From Hygrophila difformis (Eukaryota; Streptophyta; Magnoliopsida; Lamiales; Acanthaceae), in the NCBI GenBank assembly GCA_030278955.1, contig JAOANR010000015.1, forward strand, positions 23,928,064 through 23,992,063: a stretch of 64,000 bases of DNA, read 5' to 3'. The notes under the pieces were generated by a model. It did no database searches, was not told the DNA's origin, and saw nothing but the letters and a program-made list of their open reading frames with translations. Below are positions 1-11,270 of this stretch, piece after piece; the stretch's first letter is position 1, and the number at the start of each line of letters is the position of its first letter. A program made the position numbers and the translations under genes.

Positions 1-1673
1 GAGCACGATAGTCATCTAGGCCAGTGGTCAGAAATTTCTTGAAGTATTCACCAAGCACCACCTCTTTATACAGTGGTGGATTCCCTTCCGATATAAGCTC
101 TTGTATGGGACCATATATCCTGTCCGGATCATCCACAGGCCCCGAGAAGAAGCATGCTACTGAAATTCTTGGCCCGGCCAGATTCGCTATCGCTCTATGT
201 TCCACACTCTTGAATTTCCCATTCGATACCAACTATGAAGTATTAAAAAAGAATCTATCTAATTAAGCATAATATGATCAATGGATTGGCCTTTGCAAAA
301 AAACCGAGTAGAGCTCATTAATTACCTGGAGAAGATCCCCGATGTTTATTACAAGGCCTCCAGGAGTGGGGTCAATGTCGACCCATTGGCCCTGGTGCAG
401 GACCTGGAGGCTACTGGTAATCTGATTTTGTAGAACGATGGTGAGGAAGCCGGCGTCCGAATGTTTGGAGAGGCCAATAGCCAGGTGGGGCTCGGGGCAC
501 GGTGGATAATAGTGGCAGTGGAAGCGGTGTCCGTTTGAGCATTTTAGGTTTTCTAGACTATTTGTTTCGAGCCCAAGCCCTTCGGACAACAACCCTAGGA
601 GGACATTTCCAAGAATAGACATGTGTTTTGAATATTCCATTGTTGATTCCCTGTCATATAATTATATCACATGACACAACAAACATTTTATTGAAAATCA
701 ACGTGGAGCTAGCACTTATTTTAAAAGGGTCGGTGAATGATTAAGCCATCCATAAGTGCAACACCTATTATTACTGTATTGTACTACCTCCGTTCCGTTT
801 AAATTGTTTACTATTTTTTTTTCAGCTTAATTTCAATAATAACCAAGCAAGATATGCATTAATTAACTCATAAATTTCTATTTTTTACGCTAATAAGTAT
901 TAAGAAATACTTGCATTTATTTATGTAAAGTAAATGACAATACATTAAAAATATAACATAACTCTCAACTATTCATGTGGAATATTTTTCCAACTCCAAA
1001 AGACTAGTATTATGCAACGGAAGGAGTATGTAGTTGAAGTAATTCATCCCAAGCAATAATACGTATAAAGTAGTAAACAATGTATGCTAATTTTAATGGA
1101 AATCATAAATACTAGTACTAAATTCCATGACAGAGAAAGCAAGTGGAACCTGCAAGGAGGAGGCAATTCATTGCGGTCGATTCCATTACCGGAAAACGAG
1201 ATACTGAGCGTGTCCCTCCAGCTCGCGGTTTTGGCTGTGAACAGATCGTAGCTGCTGTGGAATCTCACATTGTTGGCGCGATCCCGAGTATAATACTTCT
1301 TCTTCTTCTCCTCCAGGTCGTCCTGCTCCTCGTGGAATGCCCGAATCCCTTGGATCATCCCATCCACCACTCTTTCAGGGATCCCGTGATTCACCGCCTG
1401 GAAAAATCCCCACGTTTCCGACGCGCTTCTTACTTCCTCAACTATCTGTTTCCGCCTCTCCGTGTCGTGGAAGCCGCCCAGGTCGATCACAGGGACCTGA
1501 ATTCGAGACCTTTTGTAGGTCAACAACTCCTCCTTGGAGAGTTCCTCCGGCGGCCTGACAAAGATTGGGGGCAGTTTTAGGATGCCCGAATCCGACAGGC
1601 CTTTCACTCCAGCTTTTGTGGCGTCGAAAGCGTGGAGGAGTTCCGCCCTGTCGGGGATGGGAGATTCTTCCAT
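1..1673 (-). CDS. 2-oxoglutarate/Fe(II)-dependent dioxygenase, ACC-oxidase-homolog type (copy 1, 3' end cut by window)
   Basis: Three exons on the minus strand: 1673-1150, 650-326 and 232-1. The ATG at 1673 aligns with the starts of the two paralogs (MEESPIPDRAELL). The open frame continues upstream from a TTG but nothing supports that extension. Both introns are GT-AG; the first splits an Arg codon (TGC AG|G), the second is in phase 0. Residues 1-170 form the DIOX_N-type region. The 2OG-FeII_Oxy core has H238-x-D240 and H295 as iron ligands and R305-x-S307 for 2-oxoglutarate. The frame is open to base 1 and by comparison with the paralogs lacks only about five codons plus the stop. Members of this family hydroxylate, demethylate or desaturate small molecules in the cytosol; 'ACC oxidase homolog' is a database-style name and does not imply ethylene synthesis. 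A Stowaway-like MITE sits in intron 1. Confidence 0.9.
782..1029. mobile_element. Stowaway-like MITE in intron 1 of dioxygenase copy 1
   Basis: The ends read TACTACCTCCGTTCCG and CGGAAGGAGTA, an inverted terminal repeat of the CTCCCTCCGT type flanked by TA. The interior is AT-rich and non-coding. It belongs to the commonest repeat family in this window. Confidence 0.65.
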
Positions 1674-1871
1674 GGCGGCTGAAAACTGGTTCGATGTTAA
1701 TCTTGGGGTTCGTTTCCTTTTTCGAAAGGCTTCTGGTTCGGTGGAGAAGACAAATACTCCATATTTATTGTTGTGGTCGGCCACTTCACTTCACGGGTTT
1801 TTTGTTTTTTGTTTTTTCTTTTTTGGTTTTGGGAAGAATATTTGTGGACAAGAGACTGTGTCCTTATTTTC

Positions 1872-2026
1872 CACGTGCCTGTTTAATTCAATTTGGACTC
1901 GGTTTTGACTTGATGTTTATACGGAGTGTGAATTACATTTTTCCTTTTCTAAGAAAAACATGTGAAAATATTCTAAAATTTTATCATGATTGAAATATTC
2001 CAATACGTGTATTTGAGCGCCACGTG
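1872..2026. promoter_or_regulatory. Two G-boxes upstream of dioxygenase copy 1
   Basis: Two palindromic CACGTG hexamers lie at 1872-1877 and 2021-2026, about 200 and 350 bp upstream of the ATG at 1673. G-boxes bind bHLH and bZIP factors. Both other dioxygenase copies also have a CACGTG 100-150 bp upstream, which supports a functional reading. Proof would need expression data. Confidence 0.4.
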
Positions 2027-2267
2027 TTTAACTTGCGTTATATTCATGTTTTTTTTTTTTTTTTGGATAAGATTGACACAATACAGCGTCGGTTGCGTTA
2101 TATTCATGTTGTTGCAAATGGAGATTACTCTTTATTTTATGCGTGAAGTGATCAGTGTTATGTTAGAGATTAAAAAAAAAAAAAAAAGTACGTTTTTTCT
2201 ATCCAAAATAACAGAAAACCCTAAAAACCCTTGGTGGCAAATCCCAAAGGACACCTTGAAAAATAAT

Positions 2268-2454
2268 ACTTTCTCCCTCAAGTGTCTTGTTACTGTTGGG
2301 TACGAGAATTAAGGTAGAGTTGATTTGTGAGTATATGATGGAGTCCACATAGTTGTTGGAGGGGGAAATTATTTCTATTTATAGAAAGAAGACATTTGTA
2401 ATGAGACATCAAAAAATAGTAAGTAGGACATTTGTAATTAGACGGAGGGAGTAG
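2268..2454. mobile_element. Stowaway-like MITE, short and degenerate
   Basis: It starts TACTTTCTCCCTCAAGTG and ends GACGGAGGGAGTAGTA. It lies about 600 bp upstream of the first dioxygenase. Confidence 0.5.
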
Positions 2455-2564
2455 TAATAACTTCATTGGATACACAGCGAACACTTTAAAAAATGAAAAA
2501 TTTTAAGAAGTAAAATAATTTTACACATTGTCTCGCTGGTCCACCCAACGGAGATCTTATATAA

Positions 2565-2828
2565 TACTCTCTCCGTCCAACTCAAATGTCCCGTTTGACT
2601 TTTTGACACTGTTTATTATTCAACTTTGACTCGATATTATTGTAAGTATATATTTGAAAAAAATAGTGAAGTTTGATCTTGTTAAATTCGTCTAATCGTA
2701 TAGTTTCAGAATATACATTTTACATAATTTTTCCTTGTATATATTTTGAGATATTAATAATTTAAAAAGTTCATTGGATTGTGTGTAGAAATAAAAGTGT
2801 GACATTTCAAATGGGACAAAGGGAGTGA
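2565..2828. mobile_element. Stowaway-like MITE
   Basis: The left end is TACTCTCTCCGTCC and the right end GGGACAAAGGGAGTG. The interior has the family text GTTTGACTTTTTGACACTG, followed by an AT-rich stretch and the family phrase CATTGGATTGTGTG. Confidence 0.7.
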
Positions 2829-2934
2829 AAAAAAAAATATGTTTACACAATGGTCTGCCGATCTACCCAACTAGCCCGCCAGTCCACCTCACTAGCCGCC
2901 GATCTACCCAGCGAACATCCTAGCGGAAAGTAGG

Positions 2935-3068
2935 TTAGGGACTTAATTCCCCATTCGGACCCCTATCCCCCTCTCTTTGTCCCTATGTAATTTGTGTGGC
3001 ATTGACTTTCACCATCCTTTTCCTAATTTGTATAGGTTGTTCTAAAAAAATAATAATAATAATAAAAA
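2935..3068 (+). mobile_element. tRNA-headed SINE, 5'-truncated copy
   Basis: It shares the SINE body seen intact at 15469-15633: CCCTATCCCCCT, TAATTTGTGTGGCAT and TTTGTATAGGTTGTTC, then an A-rich tail at 3046-3066. The tRNA-like head is degraded. Confidence 0.55.
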
Positions 3069-3250
3069 GGAGGCCCAATACATTTAAAAATAAAGCACAA
3101 TAATACTAGATCCTTCTCCAACTCTCGCCTGCCTTCTATTCTTCTCTTTGCGATTTTTTCTCTAACATTGCAATTGATCACTACAATGTTGCTTGGTATC
3201 CCGTATCTCCCACTCTACTGCAAAACTTTTGGTAGGTGCATGGGTGACAA

Positions 3251-3794
3251 TTGAGGAAAGGTATGGTTAGGGTGCGGATGCCATTCCGTGCGGACGTCCG
3301 TCCGCAGCCGTTGATCAATGTTATCATCCAACGGTTGAGATCATTTGTAGGGTTAGTTTCGTAATTTAAATAGGATATACAATTCAGCGACATGACATAC
3401 ACAATTCAGCGATGAAGTCAATGCATTTCAGCGACGCGGCCTATGCAATTCAGCGACATTATTATGTTCATCACAGCGATGTTTTGAAGTTAGAGCCGTT
3501 TGAAGTTCATTGCGATTTTAAACGCATCTGAGCGATTGATCATATATAATTCAGCGACATGACCTATACAAATTCAGCGACATGTGATATGCAATTCATC
3601 GACATTATTGTATTCATTTCAGCAACACAATTTTATACATTTTAGCGATATAGTTCTATGCCAGCGACATGGTCCTATGTAATTCAGCGACAAGACCCAC
3701 ACAATTCATCAACTTGATATGATACTTCTCAGCGACGTTGTCCGCACGTCCGCACCGTCCGCATGTCTGCAACATACCATATCTGTTGAGGAAA
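3251..3794. mobile_element. Non-autonomous element made of a CAGCGACAT tandem array, with 9-bp target duplications
   Basis: The direct repeat TTGAGGAAA lies at 3251-3259 and 3786-3794. Between them the ends are related in inverse orientation (GGTATGGTTAGGGTGCGGA on the left; the reverse complement of the right end contains GGTATGTTGCAGACATGCGGA). The interior (3380-3740) holds about fifteen spaced copies of a word like AATTCAGCGACATGACCTATAC. Nine-base duplications are typical of Mutator-like elements. A relative lies at about 59160-59505. No coding potential is seen. Confidence 0.55.
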
Positions 3795-4432
3795 AATTAG
3801 GAATAATGGGGTCACACTAAAACTTAAAGTGGGTGTATTCAATTTATTAAATATTGGTATCGGTGTCGATATCGGACATATAAATTTACGAAAATTTTGA
3901 AGATATTTGAAAATTTTGGGAAAATTTCGGAGATATTGGTAATTTTTTTTAGAAAACCACATCGAGTTTATGAGAGGATGAAAATAAAGATATTCCAAAT
4001 TTTCTCATCTTTGTTGATATATAAATTAGTAATATGTTAAGAATACTCTTTCAATGATATACTATGCTGATAATATTGCTGATATCATGCACCAACTTGA
4101 TTGAGAAGATTTTGATTTAAAATTAATAAAAGCAAGTTAATTGGACGACTCAATCAATATGTGTTGAAACATAAATTTTAATTGTTTTTAATTTTTTTTA
4201 GAAAATATATTTTTAAAATTTAGGAAAAAAAATTAAAAAAATAAAATTTCGCGAAATTTCGGTCAAATTTCGGGAAAGATCGAGTTTCGAACGAAATTTC
4301 GATGGAAATTTTGTAAAAAATTGTTGTAGATGAAATTTCGCTTCGAGATGTTCGGAAACACTAAATTTCGACCGATATTTAAAACAATGGGTGTATTGCA
4401 TTTCGACAAATATATAAAACAATGGGTGTATG
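3795..4432. repeat. AT-rich stretch with AAATTTCG words, no gene
   Basis: No coding signal. The stretch 4240-4370 is dense in GAAATTTCG/CGAAATTTC words in both orientations, and 3850-3950 carries related GATATCGG and AAATTTCGG words. It is likely a decayed repeat and was not classified. Confidence 0.35.
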
Positions 4433-4700
4433 TACTACAAGAAAATCAGCTAGAGGCGACTAATTGGGGCGAGAACTGTTTTTTTCCTCGCTCGGAGGCG
4501 ACAAGGAGGGCGAGACAAAGGCGATGAATAGGGCAAGGAAAGTAGAAATCGTCGCCCAGTTTCAAAATTTCCTTCTGGAGCAGCGAGGGATAAGGCGATA
4601 AAGGGATTTCTCGCCTGGGAGAGACGATTAGGGCGAGGAAAAACCATTATTGTCGCTTTCCGGGAGCGAGCGTGAGGGCGAGAGCGTTGTGTGCGTCGCC
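4433..4700. mobile_element. CACTA-type terminus, truncated, with GGCGAC/GGGCGAG subterminal repeats
   Basis: It begins CTACTACAAGAAAATCAGC, a CACTA-like end, followed by many GGCGAC, GGGCGAG and CCTCGC motifs typical of subterminal transposase-binding repeats. No matching right end is found nearby. A stretch of the same family with the opposite end lies at 14945-15258. From 4701 to 5096 I see no gene. Confidence 0.5.
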
Positions 4701-5880
4701 TCCCTTTTAATTTAACCCTAGCCCCACCAACTTCTTAATTCACAACCCCCCGCTATGCAGCTTTGACCACTGGCGACTCTTTAGACTATGTTTATCCATG
4801 ATCCGGTTTCCGACCGGTCTCCGCCACGTAAGCATTAATAAAAAAAATGATGGTGGTTGCATTGGAGTGGTCGACCACTCCCAACCATGAGACCACTAGG
4901 TCTCTTTAATTTTGGTCAATGGGATCGAGACACTTGTCTCAATCCCATTGGTCAAGTGATTCTTTTAATTTTACATAATAAAATAATTATATCTTTTATA
5001 TAAACAAATAAATATAAATAAAAAATATACTAAAAATTTTATAGTTTTTCATTCTCTACAAATAGAGACCACTATTGCTATATTTTTATTAAATATCACT
5101 ACAAGAAAAAACCCAATTACTGACCCCAATTCCCGATCACCATAGTCCGGGTCGGATTTACCGACCCCATTACCGACCCCAAAATGGAGTCGGTAATATT
5201 TAGCCGTTATTGGGACACAGTGCATTCGACAACCAAAACACCGACCACAATAAATGTGGTCGGCGTTACCGACCCCAATTGGGATCTGTAGTTTTTTTTT
5301 CATTTTTTTTTAAAAATTTTTATGGTATTACTGACCCCATTACCGACCCCAATTGGGGTCGGTAGTTTTTTCCCAATTTTATTTTTATTTTTATGGCGTT
5401 AACGACCCCATTACCGACCCCAATTGGGGTCGGTAGTTTTTTTTCAATTTTTTTAAATTTTTATTTTTTTTTCAATTTTTTTATTTATTTAATACTTTTA
5501 TTAAATATTTTTTTATTATTTTTATAATTTAATTATTTATTTATTTGAATCATTTAATTAATTATTTAATTTATAATTTATTTATTTATTAATTTGTTAA
5601 TAACTAATTTAATTACTGAATTTCATAACTTATTTAATGAATTTTATTTTTAATTTTGACTTCATAGTATTTTATTAAAAATAAATTTATGTTATTATTT
5701 ATATATATTTAATTTTTGAATGATTTTAGTATTTTATTTAATTCATGAATTTTAATTTTTAATTTAATTAATTTTCTTTTATGTTTTATTTAATTAATTA
5801 TTTATTATTTAATTAATATAATTTGAGTTTTTATTTTATATTTCAATTTATTAATTTACATATTTTTATTTATATATGTA

Positions 5881-6393
5881 TAGAGCTGTAAATAGAACAA
5901 ACAGTTCGTGAGCTCAGCTTGTTTCGACACGTGTTCGTTCGTTAACAGCTCGTTCGGTAAGTTAAACGAACCGAACTCAAACACATAATTTGATTTGTGT
6001 GTTCGTTCGTTAAGTTCACGAACAGTTCGGAATTCTTTTTTAATGGAATATATATTATAAAAAAATAAAAATTTTATCTAGTTCTTTTCATTTTTCATTT
6101 TTATTAATTTCATATTTCTCTCATAAATTATATTACAATATACATTACATTTTCACACCTAATTTAATTTTAAAACAAATAAATTTATTAATAAAATAAA
6201 TGGTTCGTTAACTGAGCTCGACTAGGCTCGTGTTCGTTCGTTATTAGCTAATTCGTAAGGTTAAACGAACAGAGCTCAAACATAAAAATTGGCTCGTTAA
6301 GATTTTTGGCTCGGTTCGTGTTCGTTCGTTAAGCTTAACAAACTGAGCTCAAACATTTAAAGCTCGGTTCGGTTCGGCTCGTTTACAGCTTTA
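5881..6393. mobile_element. hAT-like MITE nested in the CACTA element
   Basis: Ends TAGAGCTGTAAA and TTTACAGCTTTA, flanked by a perfect 8-bp duplication TATATGTA at 5873-5880 and 6394-6401. Eight-base duplications and TAG-type ends fit hAT elements. The subterminal parts carry repeated GTTCGTTCGTTAA and GAGCTC words; the middle is AT-rich. No open frame. Confidence 0.85.
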
Positions 6394-6449
6394 TATATGT
6401 AATTATATATGTTATATATAAAGTTATATATATGATGACATGAAATGCA

Positions 6450-6655
6450 GGGTGTCTGGATGGCATACGCGCGCGCGAGAGACCTACTGACCAGGGTTCG
6501 AGCCCCCCCTTCAACATATCTCAAAATATATTTGGGAAGGCTTTAATATATATATGACACATGGCGGAATATAATTGGTGGACTGAAGAGTTAGCCCAGC
6601 TGGTTAAAGTTGTGGCTATGCATATTGAGGTGGTGGGTTCGAGTTCTTCTGAGCA
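6450..6655 (+). repeat. Two tRNA-like segments with Pol III B-box words inside the CACTA element
   Basis: At about 6588-6655 an A-box-like TTAGCCCAGCTGG is followed about 40 bp later by GGTGGGTTCGAGTTC. At about 6450-6510 a degenerate head is followed by AGGGTTCGAGCCC. Spacing resembles tRNA or SINE heads. Neither folds as a clean tRNA by eye, so they are taken as SINE or tRNA-derived remnants. Confidence 0.45.
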
Positions 6656-6926
6656 CATTTTATTTCATATAAGAGATTTACCGACCCCAATTTGGGGTCG
6701 GTAATTTCTGGACCACAAGGTCCACGCCCCTTGATTATCGACCCCGAATGGGGTCGGGAAAGTTACCGACCCACGTGGGGTCGGTAAAAGGGTCGGTAAA
6801 ACCGCCGACCCGAAGCTTCCTTGGTCGGCGCCAGTTTACCTACCAGAACGTTTGGGGTCGGTAAAGGCGAAGACGACCCGTAAAACCCCATTACCGGGGT
6901 CGGTAATCGCGTATTTTCTTGTAGTG

Positions 6927-7270
6927 TACACAATATATCAATTTTGATATATTTAATCCATTTTAAATTTTTATAAAATAAAAATAAATAAAAAAATAGA
7001 TTAATATTTTATAATTTTATTCTTTAAAATAAGATAAATATTTTAGATTTTTGATACATTAATTTTTTATTTCAATATAATTTAAAATTTTATCAATTAA
7101 AATAATTATATATATAATATTGTGGTTGGATGGTTGGATGGTTATTTATAAAGTATGTAAAATTGAGGTGGTTGGATTGGGATGAATATTGATGAGTTGG
7201 AGGAGAGAGAAATTAATTAAATAATGAGATGGTTGGATGGTTGGTGGTTGGGATGGTTATGGTTAAAGAT
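6927..7270. repeat. AT-rich stretch with GGTTGGAT simple repeats
   Basis: The stretch is AT-rich, then has runs of GGTTGGATGGTT at about 7120-7145 and 7229-7265. No gene is seen. Confidence 0.4.
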
Positions 7271-7380
7271 AATCTTAGCGAAAACAAGCCAAGCGCGCAT
7301 CCTTGACCACCGGCGACCACCACCACCAGCGACGGACGGCCAAGACCGGCTTAGTCGGGCCTCCACATTGTCGCCACGAG
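7271..7380 (+). other. Possible 5' UTR exon of the CID gene remnant
   Basis: A locally GC-rich block ends in CACGAG followed by a good donor GTAAGCG at about 7381. It could be the untranslated first exon of the gene remnant further downstream. It encodes no recognisable protein. The assignment is a guess from composition and the donor site. Confidence 0.25.
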
Positions 7381-8636
7381 GTAAGCGTTCGACACTCTTA
7401 ATCTGTGCAATGTTTGTCCCGTGCACCATGCCGTTCGGTATTCGTTCGATTACTCATGGTATTTGTTTATTGTTGGTTATTTGGTTCAAAAATAGTATTG
7501 TGAGGTGTCATTGGAGATTGCATTGATGTTATTTGGTTCAACAGTACTATTGTTGCCTCCTTTGGTTCATTGAACGATTAATAACTGCTTTTGGGGCAAT
7601 ATTTATGATTTCGGTTGTTCGGTGTTAGGTTTCTATGGGCATTTGAATTTCTGTCTTAGTGAACGACATGGCCAATGATTTTTCAACGACGGGGCTTTGT
7701 CAGTTTTCAGGAAATATGCTCTTTCTTATCAATTTGCTTCAATTTTAGTCATCAATGTTACGATACTTCACTTCATATCGATTGATTTGCAAAGTGTACT
7801 GTCTCTATAAGGCTTATTGGAGTCATGAAACATGAAATTTAACCAGGGCCTCTTGCATTAGGTACGGTTTAATCCACTTTTCTTGGAAGGATAATTTTCT
7901 TATGCTAGAACTCATAGACAAGAACCCTCTCTTCATCTTCACAACAATACCATATTACGTTGACAATATTTGGATGCCTTAGCTGTCCAAGAATATATCA
8001 GAGATGAGGGTCTGATTTAATTAGCTATAAATCTAATTAATCTAATATTTAATTAATTATACTGTTTTTATAGTTTTCTTATTATTTGTGTTCCTTTTTC
8101 TGTGATAGTTGGGCGATGAATAAATGATAAGCTGATTTAATATATAGTTGTGACGTCTGTACTTTGATTGTCTTGAAACTGGATTATATAAATGAGAGTT
8201 TGCTAAAACGAATTTGTGTTTTCCACAACTTAATTGGTCATCTGATAGCTGTGCGAGATGAAGTTTGCTTTTGAATTTCTAGATCTGCCCTATAGTTTGG
8301 AAAGTCCACTGATAGTTGCTTAAATTAAATGTGTGATTCAGGATTAGAGTTTGCTTTATTGGTTTACAAGAGAAACTTCCATCATTGTTTTGATTGAGTT
8401 TTTGTTCACCTTTCTTGGGGAAAATTAAAGAACGAAAAAAGATCACAGCCACTCTTTTATGATTGAGGGAAGTTTCTATCTAATAGCTGGATTATTATTT
8501 TTTACTTCTATACTATCTTTAAGGTGGTGTGGACCCTGTACTGAATTTTTTTAATGCCAATCTGCCATGGATATTTTGGTTGGGGTTTGGCTGGAAGCTT
8601 GCGTTTCTTTTATTTTCGGATTTGGCAAATTGGAGT

Positions 8637-9562
8637 ATAAACTGTCAGGAAAAAAGGATTATTAATCCTTTTTTCTTTTCAAAATATCCAAATCGGTCCG
8701 TTAGTAATTTTTAGTCCCATATAGTCCCCTGCGTTTGCTAATTTTTTCCAATTTGGTCCTAATTACGTAATTAGCTTAAGGTTGTTGACATGGCCGAAGT
8801 AAATCCCATTTTACATCCACCGTGGCCAATCTCGAGTCTCCACACATAACACACCAAATTAATAAATGTTTGAAATAAATATTTGAAGTCATCCATAACA
8901 TATCACTACTCTAATAAATACCTCTAGGCTCTAGTGGGTCAATTGAACCCTTCTTTACTGGGATGATGAACATAGTTGATTAGTTTCTACATGCAGGTTC
9001 TCATTGAGCCCTCATTGGGCTTACACAACCATAAAGAAACAACAACCATTCACAACAATAACATAGGAGTTCTGGTCAACAGCTACCGCAGTGCATTTTC
9101 TTTTCGGTCTCGGTGATTTTTGGTGTTTCTCAAGAAAATGAAGACCAATTATGATATATAATGCGTGCAAATGAATTGTTGGTGTTTTTTTATGGGTTGG
9201 GTAACCTCAATAAGGAAGGGCTCAATGCGAACCAAGTAGAAACTATGTCCATCATCCCAGTGAAAAATGATTCATTTGACCCGCTAGAGTCATTTTTTAG
9301 AGTAGTGGTGTGTTATGACAACCTTCAAACATTTATTAAAATAGTGTGTTATGTGTTGGGACTCCGGATTTGCCACGGTGTATGTAAAATGTGATATATT
9401 TGGGCCATATCAGCAACCTCATGCTAATTACATAATTAGGACCGAATTGAAAAAAATTAGCAAACGTAGAGAACTATATGGGGCAAAAAATTAGTAACGG
9501 ACTGATTTGGATATTTTGGAAAGAAAAAGGACTAAAAAAATCATTTTTTCCATAAACTGTCA
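8637..9562. mobile_element. MULE-type MITE with about 190-bp terminal inverted repeats and 11-bp target duplications
   Basis: The direct repeat ATAAACTGTCA lies at 8637-8647 and 9552-9562. The element between them (8648-9551) begins GGAAAAAAGG and ends ATTTTTTCC. The two ends are inverted copies over roughly 190 bp, including AAAATATCCAAATC, TTTGCTAATTTTTT and TTTTACATCCACCGTGG with scattered mismatches. Long inverted repeats and 9-11-bp duplications fit Mutator-like elements. Only tiny frames lie inside, so it is non-autonomous. Confidence 0.88.
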
Positions 9563-9683
9563 AATCAGTTTTTTTCTTTGATTGTTCTATTCTATTTTTT
9601 TTTTTGTTCTTCTATAAGCTTTTCAAAGTGAATATGTTTTCTGTAGGCTTGATGGTAGAAAATTATTCTCCTGTTTTGGCAGG

Positions 9684-9761
9684 TAAGTGAGCCGCAGAAG
9701 TGGGGATACCCTGCTGACTTGAAGAAAGTGGTCGTCTATTCTTTCGGGACCCTACAAACGT
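9684..9761 (+). other. Exon-like fragment of unknown family
   Basis: After a plausible acceptor (TTTTGGCAG) an open stretch translates as VSEPQKWGYPADLKK... and ends at a consensus-like donor GTGAGTCTC. It looks like a coding exon of 26 codons. I do not recognise the family, and it is not part of the CID domain. It may belong to the same decayed locus as the CID exon at 12.2 kb. Confidence 0.3.
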
Positions 9762-10748
9762 GAGTCTCATTTTGATTTTACTATGTTCCATGTCTGTTGT
9801 GCCAGAGTCACCTTTTTGGTTGATGTCAGTTACTCAGTGTGTCTCAACTTACTTTACTTTGAAAGTTGCTCAATCTTATATATTTCATGAATGTTGGTTT
9901 CCCTTTTTAGATGTATTAACTTGTTAAATTGTGCTGCTAGTCATGATTTTTTTTTTTTATGGCTGAATAAGTGATGGGCAATGGTCACGCACTTGGCCCT
10001 TTGCCTATTTTTTTATTCAAATTTTTGAATGCATGTTAAATTAGCATTTTTGACTCACGTGCTTGAATACTTCTTCCCCATAGAATCATCTTCTTCTCAC
10101 CAATCTTCTGCTGTAATGAGACCTGAAATTTATCATCAAAGTGCATATTCTTGAACTTCTAGCTTCTTTATATTTAACTATGTAATACATGAAGGTTAAA
10201 CTTACTGTTGAATTTGATTTATGTCTGGCCTTTTTAAAGAGTCTGTGGGTATATTCGATCTTTGACCTTGGTGCTTTACTTTATTCTGAGGTCTGGTGTT
10301 AATGCTGTCTATTTTCTTTTCTTTTCTTATTCTCAAAAGCTTCCATGCTCTTAGCAGATACCTAACTTATCTATTCATTGTATTCCTAATGTTTTTACAG
10401 CTGCACATTAGGATTATTTTTACAGATAACTTGTCTAATTGTTTCTGATTTTCACAAAATATTTTTACAGATAACTTGTCTAATTCCTAGATTGACTTAA
10501 ACAAGCAGACCCTTCTTTTATCCCAATTTCCCATGCCTAGTTGTCTACAAATGCCATATTAATGAAAACCCATTATTGAGACAGTATTGGGCTTGTAATG
10601 GAACAATATAAAAAGTCCATGGCCTAGTGAGATCACCTTTCGAGCTTCTAGTGCATATGAATTCATAACTGACCCGCTTCTCATATGGATGAGTACTCCA
10701 CTATACTCCTAGTTGAAGTGCCTGTTTCATTCCCCCATCTCAAAATAC

Positions 10749-11012
10749 TACTCCCTCTGTCCCATTTAACATGTCTTGTTTGATTTTTGCACACAATCCA
10801 ATGCACTTTTTCAACTGTTAATATCTCAAAATATATACAATAAAAAATTATGTAAAATATATATTATAAAACTATATGATTATACGATTCTAACAAGACC
10901 GAACTCGGCTATTTTTCCTCAAATATATACTTGTAATAATATTGAGTCAAAGTTAAACAATGAACAGTGCCAAAAAGTCAAACCAGACAGGTTAGCTTGA
11001 CGGAGGGAGTAC
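10749..11012. mobile_element. Stowaway-like MITE
   Basis: The left end is TACTCCCTCTGTCCC and the right end GACGGAGGGAGTAC, flanked by TA. It is inverted relative to the 12533 copy; the family phrase AATCCAATGCAC lies near its left end. Confidence 0.8.
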
Positions 11013-11231
11013 TATGTAGTAGATGATAATAGCAATTGGGTCAACAGAGTATAAAAGAGAATTAGTGTACTCATTTATAATAATAATAATAATAATACTA
11101 TAATGAATAAACGAATCATTTACCTCAAATTACTCAATCCTATCCTGTGTGTACATGTTCGATACCCCTAGTAGGAAGCACAGATTATCAAGCAACTTTA
11201 CACAGGTGTTGATGAGGTTTAGGACGATGCA

Positions 11232-11232
<1 letters not shown>

Positions 11233-11268
<36 letters not shown>

Positions 11269-11270
11269 TA
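11233..11270. repeat. (AT)n microsatellite
   Basis: A run of about 16 AT dinucleotides flanked by GCAT and GCTATATGC. Confidence 0.9.

Larger units (their letters stand above)
5097..6926. mobile_element. Non-autonomous CACTA element (about 1.8 kb) with GACCCC subterminal repeats
   Basis: Perfect terminal inverted repeats CACTACAAGAAAA (from 5097) and TTTTCTTGTAGTG (ending 6926). Both flanks are dense in ACCGACCCC / GGGGTCGGTA motifs, many of them palindromic, as in subterminal repeats of En/Spm elements. No transposase frame exists. The flanking triplets (TAT and TAC) match imperfectly. Nested inside is a hAT-like MITE (5881-6393), and two tRNA-like segments with B-box words occur at about 6450-6510 and 6588-6655. 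Transposition would have needed a transposase from elsewhere. Confidence 0.85.

Noticed and set aside
1674..1784. 37-codon extension of dioxygenase copy 1
   Set aside because: The extra residues have no match in the other copies; the ATG at 1673 aligns with them.
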